Position numbers and translations under genes: made by a program
Part shown: in pieces, positions 45,860-55,720 of the stretch
Layout: every line of letters starts with the position of its first letter
How positions within the stretch are numbered: the first letter of the stretch is position 1
Notes under the pieces: generated by a model
What the model saw: the letters and a program-made list of their open reading frames with translations, nothing else
Databases searched by the model: none
What the model was told of the DNA's origin: nothing
Origin: Streptococcus infantis SPAR10
GTDB lineage: Bacteria > Bacillota > Bacilli > Lactobacillales > Streptococcaceae
Direction of reading: 5' to 3'
DNA length: 64,000 nucleotides
Assembly: GCF_000279535.1 (NCBI RefSeq)
Contig: NZ_ALCH01000004.1
Coordinates: 193,501-257,500 of the forward strand

Positions 45860-47055
45860 GAAATATGTTGGTTGTAATCAAAGAAACTTATCTACGTCAT
45901 GTCAAATCCTGGAGTTTCTTCTTTATGGTAATCTCGCCCTTTCTCTTTATCGGCTTATCTGGAGGAATTGGCTATCTTCAAGGTTCCTCTCTGGCTCAGA
46001 ATAATAAGGTGGCTGTAGTTAGTTCGGTGCCTGCTGTAACAGAGAGTCTTAAATCGACCAATGGCATTAATGTTGACTATAAGGATGAAGCAAGCGCCCA
46101 AGAAGCCATCAAGGATGAAAAAATAAAAGGTTATTTGACCATTGATCAAGAAGGTAGTATTCTCAAGGCAGTCTATCACGGTGAAACTTCACTAGAGAGT
46201 GGCATTAAGTTAGCTGTGACAACTAAGTTGAATGAGCTTCAATACCAACTCAATCGTTCGGAGGCACATTTATCTCAGGAACAGGAACAGCACTTGGCAC
46301 AAACGATTCAATTCTCAGAGCAGATTGATGAATCTAAGGAAAGTAAAAAGATGGTCCAAACCTTTGCGGCAGCAGGACTAGGCTTCTTCCTCTATATGAT
46401 CTTGATTACTTATGCCAGTGTCACTGCTCAAGAGGTAGCCAGTGAAAAAGGGACAAAAATTATGGAAGTGGTCTTCTCAAGTATTCGTGCTAGTCACTAC
46501 TTTTACGCACGTATGATTGCCTTACTTCTTGTCATTTTGACTCATATTGGTATTTATGTTGTAGGCGGACTTGGAGCTATCTTATTCTTTAAGGATATGC
46601 CTTTCTTGGCTAATTCAGGTATTCTAAGTCATTTGGGAGAAGCTTTTTCTCTGAACACCTTGTTGTTTGTCTTGGTTAGTCTTTTCATGTACGTTGTCTT
46701 GGCTGCCTTCTTAGGTTCTATGGTTTCTCGACCTGAAGACTCTGGTAAGGCCTTGTCTCCTTTGATGCTCTTAATTATGGTAGGTTTTATAGGGGTAACC
46801 GCCTTAGGGGCTTCTGGGGATAATTTGGTTTTGAAAATTGGATCTTATATCCCATTCATCTCAACCTTCTTTATGCCTTTCAGAGCTATTAATGGTTATG
46901 CAAATAGTATCGAGGCTTGGATTTCTCTTGCGATAACAGTTGTATTTGCTGTGACTGCAACAGCCTTTATCGGACGTATGTATGCCAGCCTAGTCCTTCA
47001 AACAGATGATTTAGGTATCTGGAAAACCTTTAAACGAGCTTTAAGCTATAAATAA
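45856..47055 (+). CDS. ABC-2 type permease (NatB/YhaP-like)
   Basis: A 399-residue permease with one N-terminal helix (about 20-40), a long outer loop of about 140 residues, and five or six C-terminal helices (FLYMILITYASVTAQEVASEKG is the family hallmark, then LLLVILTHIGIYVVGGLG, LLMLLIMVGFIGVTALG). It pairs with the ATPase upstream, and the starts and stops overlap. A terminator follows. Confidence 0.9.
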   Translation: MRNMLVVIKETYLRHVKSWSFFFMVISPFLFIGLSGGIGYLQGSSLAQNNKVAVVSSVPAVTESLKSTNGINVDYKDEASAQEAIKDEKIKGYLTIDQEGSILKAVYHGETSLESGIKLAVTTKLNELQYQLNRSEAHLSQEQEQHLAQTIQFSEQIDESKESKKMVQTFAAAGLGFFLYMILITYASVTAQEVASEKGTKIMEVVFSSIRASHYFYARMIALLLVILTHIGIYVVGGLGAILFFKDMPFLANSGILSHLGEAFSLNTLLFVLVSLFMYVVLAAFLGSMVSRPEDSGKALSPLMLLIMVGFIGVTALGASGDNLVLKIGSYIPFISTFFMPFRAINGYANSIEAWISLAITVVFAVTATAFIGRMYASLVLQTDDLGIWKTFKRALSYK

Positions 47056-47061
47056 AGTAAG

Positions 47062-47093
47062 GGACCTGTGAGTGTATCTCCCAGGTCTTTTTA
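47062..47093 (+). terminator. Terminator after the ABC exporter genes
   Basis: GACCTGtGAG pairs with CTCcCAGGTC around a short loop, followed by TTTTTATT. Confidence 0.72.
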
Positions 47094-47232
47094 TTCGCTG
47101 AAATATTTCACATTAATTTCTTCTAAACCTTTGACTAATAAAGAAAATTATCGTACAATAAAGAGTACATGATAAAATGAGACCAGAGTTTATATACTCT
47201 GGCATTAGTAGTAAAAAAAGAGGAGAAACGCT

Positions 47233-47808
47233 TTGGAATTAGAAGTATTTGCTGGGCAAGAAAAAAGTGAACTATCTATGATTGAGGTGGCTCGTGCCAT
47301 CTTGGAACAACGTGGTCGCGACCACGAGATGCATTTTAGCGATTTGGTCAATGAAATCCAAAACTATCTTGGTACCTCTAATAGCGATATTCGCGAAGCA
47401 CTACCTTTGTTCTATACAGAGTTGAACTTTGATGGTAGCTTCATCTCTCTTGGAGATAACAAGTGGGGCCTTCGTTCATGGTATGGAGTAGATGAAATTG
47501 ACGAAGAAATCATTGCTCTTGAAGAAAGTGACGATGAAGAAGTAGCACCTAAGGCTAAGAAAAAACGTGTTAATGCCTTTATGGATGGAGATGCTGATGC
47601 CATTGATTACGGTGCAGATGATCCAGAGGATGAGGACGCCTACGAAGAAGATCCAGCTCTTTCTTATGATGATGAAAATCCAGACGATGAGAAGAACGAA
47701 GTAGAAGCCTACGACGCCGAAATCAACGAAATCGCACCAGATGATCTTGGGGAAGATGTTGATCTTGTTGAAGAAGATGACGAGGATTCTGAGGAAGAAG
47801 AAGAATAA
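47233..47808 (+). CDS. rpoE: RNA polymerase delta subunit
   Basis: The Gram-positive delta subunit that speeds RNA polymerase recycling and alters promoter selectivity. The 191-residue protein has a folded N-terminal domain (about 1-90, [20 protein letters not shown]) and a disordered, extremely acidic tail (from about 95, Asp/Glu-rich to EEEEE), the hallmark of delta. It starts at TTG, with AGGAG at a good distance and no better ATG; this weak start is usual in streptococcal rpoE. It is followed by a terminator. Confidence 0.94.
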   Translation: MELEVFAGQEKSELSMIEVARAILEQRGRDHEMHFSDLVNEIQNYLGTSNSDIREALPLFYTELNFDGSFISLGDNKWGLRSWYGVDEIDEEIIALEESDDEEVAPKAKKKRVNAFMDGDADAIDYGADDPEDEDAYEEDPALSYDDENPDDEKNEVEAYDAEINEIAPDDLGEDVDLVEEDDEDSEEEEE

Positions 47809-47812
47809 TACC

Positions 47813-47845
47813 AAACAACAAGGAAATCTCCTTGTTGTTTTCTTT
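47813..47845 (+). terminator. Terminator after rpoE
   Basis: AACAACAAGGA pairs with TCCTTGTTGTT, followed by TTCTTTTC. Confidence 0.82.
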
Positions 47846-47882
47846 TCTGCAGTAGAACTATAAATCTAGTAAAGAATGACAT

Positions 47883-47922
47883 TTGACAAATGTACCAAAT
47901 TGAGGTAAGATATTGTTCGGGC
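47883..47922 (+). promoter_or_regulatory. pyrG promoter with GGGC start site
   Basis: TTGACA (47883-47888), a 17-bp spacer and TAAGAT (47906-47911), then GGGC at 47919-47922, where transcription should start. The B. subtilis pyrG transcript also starts with GGGC, which allows repeated G addition when CTP is low. Confidence 0.78.
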
Positions 47923-47937
47923 ACCTCTTTTAGAGGT

Positions 47938-47976
47938 CGGAGCTCCCTAGTTATTAGGGAGCTATTTTTGTTTTTC
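47938..47976 (+). terminator. Attenuator in the pyrG leader
   Basis: AGCTCCCTA-gttat-TAGGGAGCT followed by ATTTTTGTTTTT lies between promoter and gene. Its 5' arm contains CUCCCU, which a slipped run of G at the transcript start could pair with to prevent termination. A smaller hairpin ACCTCT-ttt-AGAGGT comes first. Confidence 0.8.
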
Positions 47977-48063
47977 CGGGAACTTTTATCTTGGATTGTA
48001 GTATTTGATGAAGATCTTGTTTCCGATCTCCCCTTCTAGGAAACAGGGTTTTGAGCATTTTAG

Positions 48064-49683
<1,620 letters not shown>

Positions 49684-49688
49684 TAGAA

Positions 49689-49722
49689 TAAACCTTTGAG
49701 AGTCATCTCAGAGGTTTTTATT
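49689..49722 (+). terminator. Terminator after pyrG
   Basis: AACCTttGAGA pairs with TCTCagAGGTT, followed by TTTATTTG. Confidence 0.75.
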
Positions 49723-49764
49723 TGTTTTCAGTATTATGAAAATCTGGAAAATCGGCTCTGAATT

Positions 49765-49773
49765 TGGTAAGAT
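49765..49773 (+). promoter_or_regulatory. Extended -10 placed for a leaderless transcript (methyltransferase gene)
   Basis: TGgTAAGAT ends 6 bases before the ATG at 49780, so transcription should start at or next to the start codon. The -35 position holds TGGAAA. No ribosome site is present. Confidence 0.6.
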
Positions 49774-49779
49774 AAGATT

Positions 49780-50733
49780 ATGGATTTTGAAAAAATTGAA
49801 CAAGCATATACCTATTTACTAGAAAATGTCCAAATCATTCAAAACGATTTGGCGACAAGCTTTTATGATGCCTTGATTGAACAAAATGGAATCTATCTGG
49901 ATGGTCAGACAAATCTGGAAGATGTCAAGAAAAACAATCAAGCTTTAAAACGTTTGGCACTTCGAAAAGAGGAGTGGTTACGGACCTATCAATTTTTGTT
50001 AATGAAGGCAGCTCAAACAGAGCCTCTTCAAGCCAATCACCAGTTCACACCAGATGCGGTTGGTCACTTGATGATTTTTATCATTGAACAACTTTTCCCT
50101 GCTGAAAATGTGAGCTTATTGGAATTGGGGTCTGGGATGGGAATTCTGGGAGATAGCTTCTTAACGTCCATGAACAAAAAGGTAGATTATCTGGGAATAG
50201 AACTTGATGACCTCTTGATTGACTTGGCGGCAAGCATGGCGGAAGTAATGGATCTTCAAATGGGCTTTGTCCAAGGAGATGCAGTACGTCCACAAGTATT
50301 AAAAGAAAGTGACATCATTGTGAGCGACCTTCCTGTCGGTTACTATCCAGATGATCAGACAGCCTCACGTTATCAAGTAGCGGCTAAGAATGAACATACT
50401 TATGCTCATCATTTGTTAATGGAACAATCACTCAAGTATCTCAGAACAGGAGGCTATGCGATTTTTCTAGCTCCAACAGATCTCCTGACAAGTCCTCAGA
50501 GTGACCTGTTGAAATCATGGCTGACTGACCAGGCTCAACTAGTGGCAATTATTGCCTTACCAGAGGATCTCTTCGCCCAAGGAGCTCAGTCTAAGAGCAT
50601 TTTTGTCCTACAAAAGAAGACAGGAGAAGGAGTTGAACCATTTGTTTATCCACTTACCAGTCTCCGTGACCCTGAAATTTTGATGGAATTTAAGGAAAAT
50701 TTTCAAAATTGGTGTCAAGGGCATGAAATCTAG
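49780..50733 (+). CDS. YtxK-like class I SAM-dependent methyltransferase
   Basis: A 317-residue protein related to the N6-adenine DNA methylase fold (YtxK group). The SAM motif LLELGSGMGILGDSF and the later VSDLPVGYYPDD (a variant of the NPPY/DPPY motif) are visible. It is usually found before ackA, as here, and in many streptococci follows the comG competence operon; here it follows pyrG instead. Its target is unknown. The start has no ribosome site and is probably leaderless. Confidence 0.85.
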   Translation: MDFEKIEQAYTYLLENVQIIQNDLATSFYDALIEQNGIYLDGQTNLEDVKKNNQALKRLALRKEEWLRTYQFLLMKAAQTEPLQANHQFTPDAVGHLMIFIIEQLFPAENVSLLELGSGMGILGDSFLTSMNKKVDYLGIELDDLLIDLAASMAEVMDLQMGFVQGDAVRPQVLKESDIIVSDLPVGYYPDDQTASRYQVAAKNEHTYAHHLLMEQSLKYLRTGGYAIFLAPTDLLTSPQSDLLKSWLTDQAQLVAIIALPEDLFAQGAQSKSIFVLQKKTGEGVEPFVYPLTSLRDPEILMEFKENFQNWCQGHEI

Positions 50734-50742
50734 TGCAAATTT

Positions 50743-50751
50743 TGATATAAT
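50743..50751 (+). promoter_or_regulatory. Extended -10 of ackA
   Basis: TGaTATAAT within the end of the methyltransferase-ackA gap, with a weak -35-like ATGAAA (50723-50728) 17 bp upstream. The leader contains AAAGGGG. Confidence 0.6.
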
Positions 50752-50783
50752 AGTTGAAAACGCTTAAAAAGGGGAATAAATTT

Positions 50784-51974
50784 ATGACAAAAACCATTGC
50801 AATTAACGCTGGAAGCTCTAGCTTGAAATGGCAACTATATCAAATGCCAGAAGAAAAGGTGCTTGCAAAAGGTTTAATTGAGCGAATCGGATTGAAGGAT
50901 TCTGTTTCAACAGTTAAGTTTGATGGCCGTTCTGAAGAACAAGTTCTTGATATTGAAAACCATACCTTGGCTGTTAAGATTTTACTTGATGACTTGATTC
51001 GTTTTAATATTATTAAAGCTTATGATGAAATTACTGGTGTTGGACACCGCGTTGTTGCAGGTGGAGAATACTTCAAAGAATCTACAGTAGTTGAAGGGGA
51101 TGTCTTAGAAAAAATTGAAGAACTAGGACTTCTTGCCCCATTGCACAACCCTGCCAATGCAGCTGGGATTCGTGCCTTCAAAGAATTATTGCCAGATATT
51201 ACAAGTGTAGCAGTCTTTGATACATCATTCCACACAACAATGCCAGAGAAGGCCTATCGTTATCCATTACCAACTAAGTACTATACAGAAAACAAGGTTC
51301 GTAAATATGGAGCACACGGTACAAGTCATCAGTACGTTGCTCAAGAAGCAGCAAAACTATTGGATCGTCCATTAGAAGAGTTGAAGTTGATCACTTGCCA
51401 TATCGGTAATGGTGCTTCTATCACAGCTGTTAAGGGAGGTCAATCAATCGATACCTCTATGGGATTCACTCCACTTGCTGGTGTTATGATGGGAACAAGA
51501 ACTGGAGATATCGACCCTGCTATCATTCCTTACTTGATGGAACATACAGATGACTTCAAGACTCCAGACGATATTAGTCGTGTTCTAAACCGTGAATCTG
51601 GTCTTCAGGCCGTTTCAGGCTTGTCAAGTGACATGCGTGATGTTCAGAATGGTGTGAACGAAGGCAATCACGATGCTATTCTTGCCTTTGAAATGTATGT
51701 TGACCGTATCCAAAAACACATTGGACAATACTTGGCAGTCCTAAACGGGGCAGATGCTATTATCTTTACTGCTGGTGTTGGTGAAAATGCAACTCTTGTG
51801 CGTGAGAAAGTTATTTCAGGTATCTCTTGGTTTGGTTGTGATCTAGACCCAGAGAAAAATGTCTTTGGAGTAACTGGAGACATTTCTACAGATGCTGCGA
51901 CACTTCGTGTACTTGTTATCCCAACGGATGAAGAACTTGTGATTGCGCGTGATGTTGAGCGTTTGAAAAAATAA
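50784..51974 (+). CDS. ackA: Acetate kinase
   Basis: It interconverts acetyl phosphate plus ADP and acetate plus ATP, an important ATP source in streptococci (pyruvate oxidase-acetyl phosphate route). The 396-residue product from 50784 (AAAAGGGG upstream) shows the ASKHA signatures [16 protein letters not shown] (phosphate 1), [25 protein letters not shown], and [19 protein letters not shown]. Terminator downstream. Confidence 0.96.
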   Translation: MTKTIAINAGSSSLKWQLYQMPEEKVLAKGLIERIGLKDSVSTVKFDGRSEEQVLDIENHTLAVKILLDDLIRFNIIKAYDEITGVGHRVVAGGEYFKESTVVEGDVLEKIEELGLLAPLHNPANAAGIRAFKELLPDITSVAVFDTSFHTTMPEKAYRYPLPTKYYTENKVRKYGAHGTSHQYVAQEAAKLLDRPLEELKLITCHIGNGASITAVKGGQSIDTSMGFTPLAGVMMGTRTGDIDPAIIPYLMEHTDDFKTPDDISRVLNRESGLQAVSGLSSDMRDVQNGVNEGNHDAILAFEMYVDRIQKHIGQYLAVLNGADAIIFTAGVGENATLVREKVISGISWFGCDLDPEKNVFGVTGDISTDAATLRVLVIPTDEELVIARDVERLKK

Positions 51975-51984
51975 ATGATAAGAA

Positions 51985-52017
51985 AAACGACCTTCTCGAA
52001 AGAGAGGTCGATTTTTT
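51985..52017 (+). terminator. Terminator after ackA
   Basis: CGACCttCTC pairs with GAGaGGTCG, followed by ATTTTTT. It also lies downstream of the convergent birA gene. Confidence 0.78.
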
Positions 52018-52034
52018 ATGTTGCTAACGAGTGC

Positions 52035-52970
52035 TTACCAGTTAGTGAGCGAAACTTCGCCACTATTGAGCCAAATTTTCTCACCAGTAGCTAATTGGAT
52101 CTGTAGTTGACCCTGGTCAGAGATATCACAAGCTTTTCCTGAGATGATTTCTTGATCTTTCTTAAAGGAAATTTCTTTGCCTAAAACAATTGATTGTTTT
52201 TTATAGAGGTAAAGCAGCTCATCGGTCTCAGTTTCGTAGAAACATTTCCAGATTTCTGCAATCAGCTCGTTGCGAGTGATTGGGCTATTTTGAGAGAAGA
52301 GACTTCCAGCTTTCCCTTGTAGGTTTTTTGGAAAATCAGCGATAGAAAAGTTGATACCAACACCAATAATAACATCTGTGACAAGGCCGGTTTCGACAGA
52401 AGTGATGGCTTCGGTTAGAATACCGGCTATTTTTTTATGATTTAGGTATAAATCATTTACCCATTTGATATCTAAATCAATTAGACAAAGGTTTTTAACA
52501 GCCTTATAAATTGAGGCTGCAGTCAGGAGTGTATAGGCCGGTAGATCTAGATAAGAGAGATTGGGCTTGAGGTGGAGAGACATGTAAATTCCACCTTGTT
52601 CTGGAGAATAGTAGGGGCGTTGAAATCGACCACGTCCCATAGTTTGGGCTGTTGATAGGTAGAGTGTGCCTCCTTTGGCACCAGCTTCCATGGCCTCCTT
52701 GGCATCACTCTGGGTTGATTTGGTGATAGGTTTAAATTGAACTGAGATTGGGCTGTTAGCTTCTATTTCTTGAGGTAAGATTAGGTCACCGTGAAGAAGT
52801 TTGTAGCCACGATTTTTGATGCTGTCAATTTCTAAACCTTCCTGCTGGAGGCGCTGGATAGCCTTCCAAACAGAGGTGCGAGAGAGGTTTAATATTTCAG
52901 CGATTTTCTCTCCGCTTAAATAATCTGTTTCATGAGCTAAGATTTTGTAAACTTCTTGGTAGGATTTCAT
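52035..52970 (-). CDS. birA: Bifunctional biotin-protein ligase and repressor BirA
   Basis: It attaches biotin to carrier proteins and, as biotinyl-AMP holo-repressor, controls biotin genes. From the ATG at 52970 (AAAGGA upstream) it is 311 residues: N-terminal HTH (LSGEKIAEILNLSRTSVWKAI), the catalytic core with the adenylate-binding GRGRFQRPYYSPEQGGIYMSL and KWVNDLYLNHKKIAGILTE, and the C-terminal SH3-like domain (LGKEISFKKDQEIISGKACDI). The in-frame ATG 7 codons earlier has no ribosome site. Confidence 0.92.
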   Translation of the reverse strand: MKSYQEVYKILAHETDYLSGEKIAEILNLSRTSVWKAIQRLQQEGLEIDSIKNRGYKLLHGDLILPQEIEANSPISVQFKPITKSTQSDAKEAMEAGAKGGTLYLSTAQTMGRGRFQRPYYSPEQGGIYMSLHLKPNLSYLDLPAYTLLTAASIYKAVKNLCLIDLDIKWVNDLYLNHKKIAGILTEAITSVETGLVTDVIIGVGINFSIADFPKNLQGKAGSLFSQNSPITRNELIAEIWKCFYETETDELLYLYKKQSIVLGKEISFKKDQEIISGKACDISDQGQLQIQLATGEKIWLNSGEVSLTNW

Positions 52971-53023
52971 ACTAGGTCCTTTCTGGAACAACTAGATTTA
53001 TTGTACCATATTTTTAAAAAAGG

Positions 53024-53125
53024 ATGCGCGCTTTGAGAGATATCTTAGCTCGCTATAAAATTTTACCTAGTTTTAGTCAGGATGACATGGACAAAGTGGT
53101 TTTCAAATCATTTGAAAAATGGTAA
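53024..53125 (+). other. Short open frame of 33 codons, probably not a gene
   Basis: MRALRDILARYKILPSFSQD continues to SFEKW and a stop. There is no proper ribosome site (AAAGG touches the ATG). It may be a fragment of a lost gene between birA and the next gene, and I do not recognise it. Confidence 0.25.
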
Positions 53126-53181
53126 AATGTTTTAATAGTTTATTTATCTGAGCTTTATAGCGCAGAGAGAAAGGATCTGTT

Positions 53182-54372
53182 GTGAAATCAATAGGTATCA
53201 TTGAAAAATTGAAAGGCTTATCCAAGCAAGAGCTAGTCTTACTAGCTGTTATTCTAAGTATTTTCTTGCCTTTTTATATTTTCGTTATTATTTTTATCGC
53301 CTACTTAATAGGTCTAATATTTACAGGAGAGATGAAGGGGATATTAAAACGATTGTCCCACCATTCTATCTTACTTTTATTTATCGGCTATAGTGGTGTT
53401 ATTTCTCTTTTAGCTCAAAATGTGATGGGGATGGTTTCCACTTTAGGAATGTTCCTCTTTGCAATTTTCTTTTATTATTACCAAGCCCATTTAACCCCTA
53501 AGTTTTTCAGATTAGTATTGCAATCGGTTATGTCGCTTAGTGTGCTAGCATCAGTTTTTGCAGCTTTAGAGCACTTTCAGATTGTAAAGAAATTTGATTA
53601 TACTTTCTTATCACCTAAGATGCAGGTCTGGCATCAGAACCGTGCAGAAGTAGCCTTCTTTAATCCTAATTATTATGGGATTATCTGTTGCTTCTGTATT
53701 ATGATTGGATTTTACCTAATTAGTACGACTCGATTGAGATGGTTGAGAATTTTCTCTCTCATTGCGATCTTTGCAAATTTGTTTGGCTTGAATTTCACCC
53801 AAAATAGAACAGCTTTTCCAGCCATTATCTTTGGTGCGATTATTTATCTTTTCACAACCATTAAGAACTGGCGTGCCTTCTGGCTCAGTATCGGAGTCTT
53901 TGGTGTTGGTCTAGCCTTTCTCTTCTCGAGCGATTTGGGAGTTCGAATGGGGACGCTCGATTCATCTATGGAAGAACGAGTGTCGATCTGGAATGCAGGT
54001 ATGACCTTATTCAAACAAAATCCCTTCTGGGGCGAGGGGCCCCTAACTTATATGCATTCCTATCCTCGTATTTTTGCTCCATATCACGAACATGCTCATA
54101 GTATATACATTGATACGATATTGAGTTACGGTGTGGTTGGAACGGTATTGTTAGGAATAGCTTCTTCTGGTCCAATTCGAATGTTGATTGATATGAGTCA
54201 GGAGCCGAGCAAGCGTCCGATTGTTGGTCTTTATCTTTCATTCTTAACAGTAGTTGCTGTGCATGGAATTTTTGATTTGGCCCTCTTTTGGATTCAATCC
54301 TCCTTCATTTTCCTTTTAGTAATGTGTAGTTTACCATTAAAACATAGTATGATTGGAGAATTTGTTGAATAA
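53182..54372 (+). CDS. O-antigen-ligase-like (Wzy_C) membrane protein
   Basis: A 396-residue polytopic membrane protein with about 11 helices. The Wzy_C-type outer loop lies near residues 270-310 (MEERVSIWNAGMTLFKQNPFWGEGP and YHEHAHSIYIDTILSYG, with the conserved His residues). Such proteins join or polymerise glycans; in a Gram-positive cell the acceptor is unknown. It starts at GTG behind AAAGGA. It is a single gene not in a glycan cluster, which is usual for this streptococcal family. It ends at a bidirectional terminator. Confidence 0.82.
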   Translation: MKSIGIIEKLKGLSKQELVLLAVILSIFLPFYIFVIIFIAYLIGLIFTGEMKGILKRLSHHSILLLFIGYSGVISLLAQNVMGMVSTLGMFLFAIFFYYYQAHLTPKFFRLVLQSVMSLSVLASVFAALEHFQIVKKFDYTFLSPKMQVWHQNRAEVAFFNPNYYGIICCFCIMIGFYLISTTRLRWLRIFSLIAIFANLFGLNFTQNRTAFPAIIFGAIIYLFTTIKNWRAFWLSIGVFGVGLAFLFSSDLGVRMGTLDSSMEERVSIWNAGMTLFKQNPFWGEGPLTYMHSYPRIFAPYHEHAHSIYIDTILSYGVVGTVLLGIASSGPIRMLIDMSQEPSKRPIVGLYLSFLTVVAVHGIFDLALFWIQSSFIFLLVMCSLPLKHSMIGEFVE

Positions 54373-54373
54373 A

Positions 54374-54413
54374 CAAAAAGATAGTAGAAATGAGATTTTC
54401 TACTATCTTTTTT
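54374..54413. terminator. Bidirectional terminator
   Basis: AAAAAGATAGTAGAAA pairs with TTTCTACTATCTTTTT, between convergent genes. Confidence 0.85.
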
Positions 54414-54414
54414 A

Positions 54415-54963
54415 TTATTGAATAGCTTGAAGTAAATCTTTAGCTTGTTGTTTAAGAGAAGTAGTGACGCTATCTTCAAGGACTAATTGACCATCTGCCC
54501 AGGCAGAATCATTAACACGGGCTGCGGTAAAATCACCAACAACCTGTGTACGGATAAATGGCAAGAGGTCTTTGTAAATTGCAAAGAGTTGATCGTGTCC
54601 TGCATTTGCTACAGATGATACTGTAACAATCTTATCTTGAAGAGCAGATGCTCCACGAGTGTCAGACAAGTCAATTGCGCGTGAAAGCCAGTCAAGTAAG
54701 TTTTTCACAGTCCCTGGAATTGAGAAATTGTAGACTGGAGAGAAGATCCAGATAGCATCAGCAGCTTGAACAGCTTCGCGAGCCGCTGTAACAGCTGGAA
54801 GTGTAGGAACTTCAAGGTCTTGGCTAAAGAGAGGAATGGCTGAGTAGTCAAGGTAACTTACCTCGGCTTTGCCAGCAAGTGCCTTTTCAGCTTCTAGTGC
54901 CATTTGGTGATTGAATGAACCTTCACGAAGTGAACCAACGATAAACAATACTTTTTTAGACAT
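54415..54963 (-). CDS. NADPH-dependent FMN reductase family protein
   Basis: A 182-residue flavodoxin-like protein. The FMN phosphate loop is VGSLREGSFNHQMA, and the ring-binding segment is IWIFSPVYNFSIPGTVKNLLDWLSR. It would reduce FMN, azo compounds or quinones with NADPH. A GGAG ribosome site (minus strand) precedes the ATG. Single gene, end shared with a bidirectional terminator. Confidence 0.88.
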   Translation of the reverse strand: MSKKVLFIVGSLREGSFNHQMALEAEKALAGKAEVSYLDYSAIPLFSQDLEVPTLPAVTAAREAVQAADAIWIFSPVYNFSIPGTVKNLLDWLSRAIDLSDTRGASALQDKIVTVSSVANAGHDQLFAIYKDLLPFIRTQVVGDFTAARVNDSAWADGQLVLEDSVTTSLKQQAKDLLQAIQ

Positions 54964-55196
54964 AGGGAGTCTCCTTTAAATTTCAATCTTTTAATCAGAA
55001 TCACTCTGTTGTTATAATATATGTTACAACACGATAAAATCATTTGCAAGGGATATGCTCAGAAAATAAAATCAATAGAATCTAAGTTTTTAATTAAAAA
55101 TGAAGACTGTAGAAAAGTCTATAAAAACACGGCTTGAAGTTATGTAATGATATCCTAAAAACGTATTGAAAATCCAGATTCCTCCCCTAACTTCAC

Positions 55197-55225
55197 TTGT
55201 AATTCACTAGGATAGATGGTAAAAT
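55197..55225 (+). promoter_or_regulatory. Promoter placed for a leaderless transcript (YpmB-like gene)
   Basis: TTGTAA (55197-55202), a 17-bp spacer and TAAAAT (55220-55225) with TGg extension. Only 6 bases separate it from the GTG start at 55232, and no ribosome site is present. The rest of 54964-55196 holds no visible gene. Confidence 0.68.
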
Positions 55226-55231
55226 AGACGA

Positions 55232-55720
55232 GTGAAAAAGAGACAGAAAAAAGAAAAAAATTCCCTATTATTTCAGTACATTATTGGTATAACTTTGTTA
55301 ACTCTAGTCATCACTTCTTCCTTTCTTTATTTGGTATGGCTCAGCATGAAGCCTTATCAAACTGCAAAGGTTGAAGGAGAGAAGCTAGCTAAGCAGTATG
55401 CAAATCTAGAAACGGTTAGCCAGGTTGATATCTTCAATGGTTTAGAAAGCTATTATAGTGTTCTTGGCCAAGATAAGAACCAGAAATCAGTTGCTGTCTT
55501 AATAGAGAAAAGTAGCAACAATATTTACGTATATCAACTAGAAAATGGTACTTCTCAAGAAAAAGCAGAAGCAGTTGTCAGAGAAAAAGGAGCAACTGAG
55601 ATCGACAAGATTACCTTCGGACGGTACGCTGAAAAGCCTGTCTGGGAAATCAAGTCTGGAGGAGACTATTATCTAGTAGATTTTGAATCTGGTGCCTTAG
55701 TCGAAAAGGAGAAACAATGA
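55232..55720 (+). CDS. YpmB-like (DUF5590) membrane-anchored protein
   Basis: A 162-residue protein with a basic N-terminus, one membrane helix (about 13-36, FQYIIGITLLTLVITSSFLYLVWL), and an outer PepSY-like domain (ETVSQVDIFNGLESYYSVLG to KPVWEIKSGGDYYLVDFESG). The family occurs upstream of aspC in many Firmicutes; function unknown. It starts at GTG, apparently leaderless, and overlaps aspC by 4 bases. Confidence 0.82.
   Translation: MKKRQKKEKNSLLFQYIIGITLLTLVITSSFLYLVWLSMKPYQTAKVEGEKLAKQYANLETVSQVDIFNGLESYYSVLGQDKNQKSVAVLIEKSSNNIYVYQLENGTSQEKAEAVVREKGATEIDKITFGRYAEKPVWEIKSGGDYYLVDFESGALVEKEKQ

Noticed and set aside
53024..53125. Small protein gene between birA and the O-antigen-ligase-like gene
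   Set aside because: No usable ribosome site and only 33 codons; listed as a feature only with low confidence.
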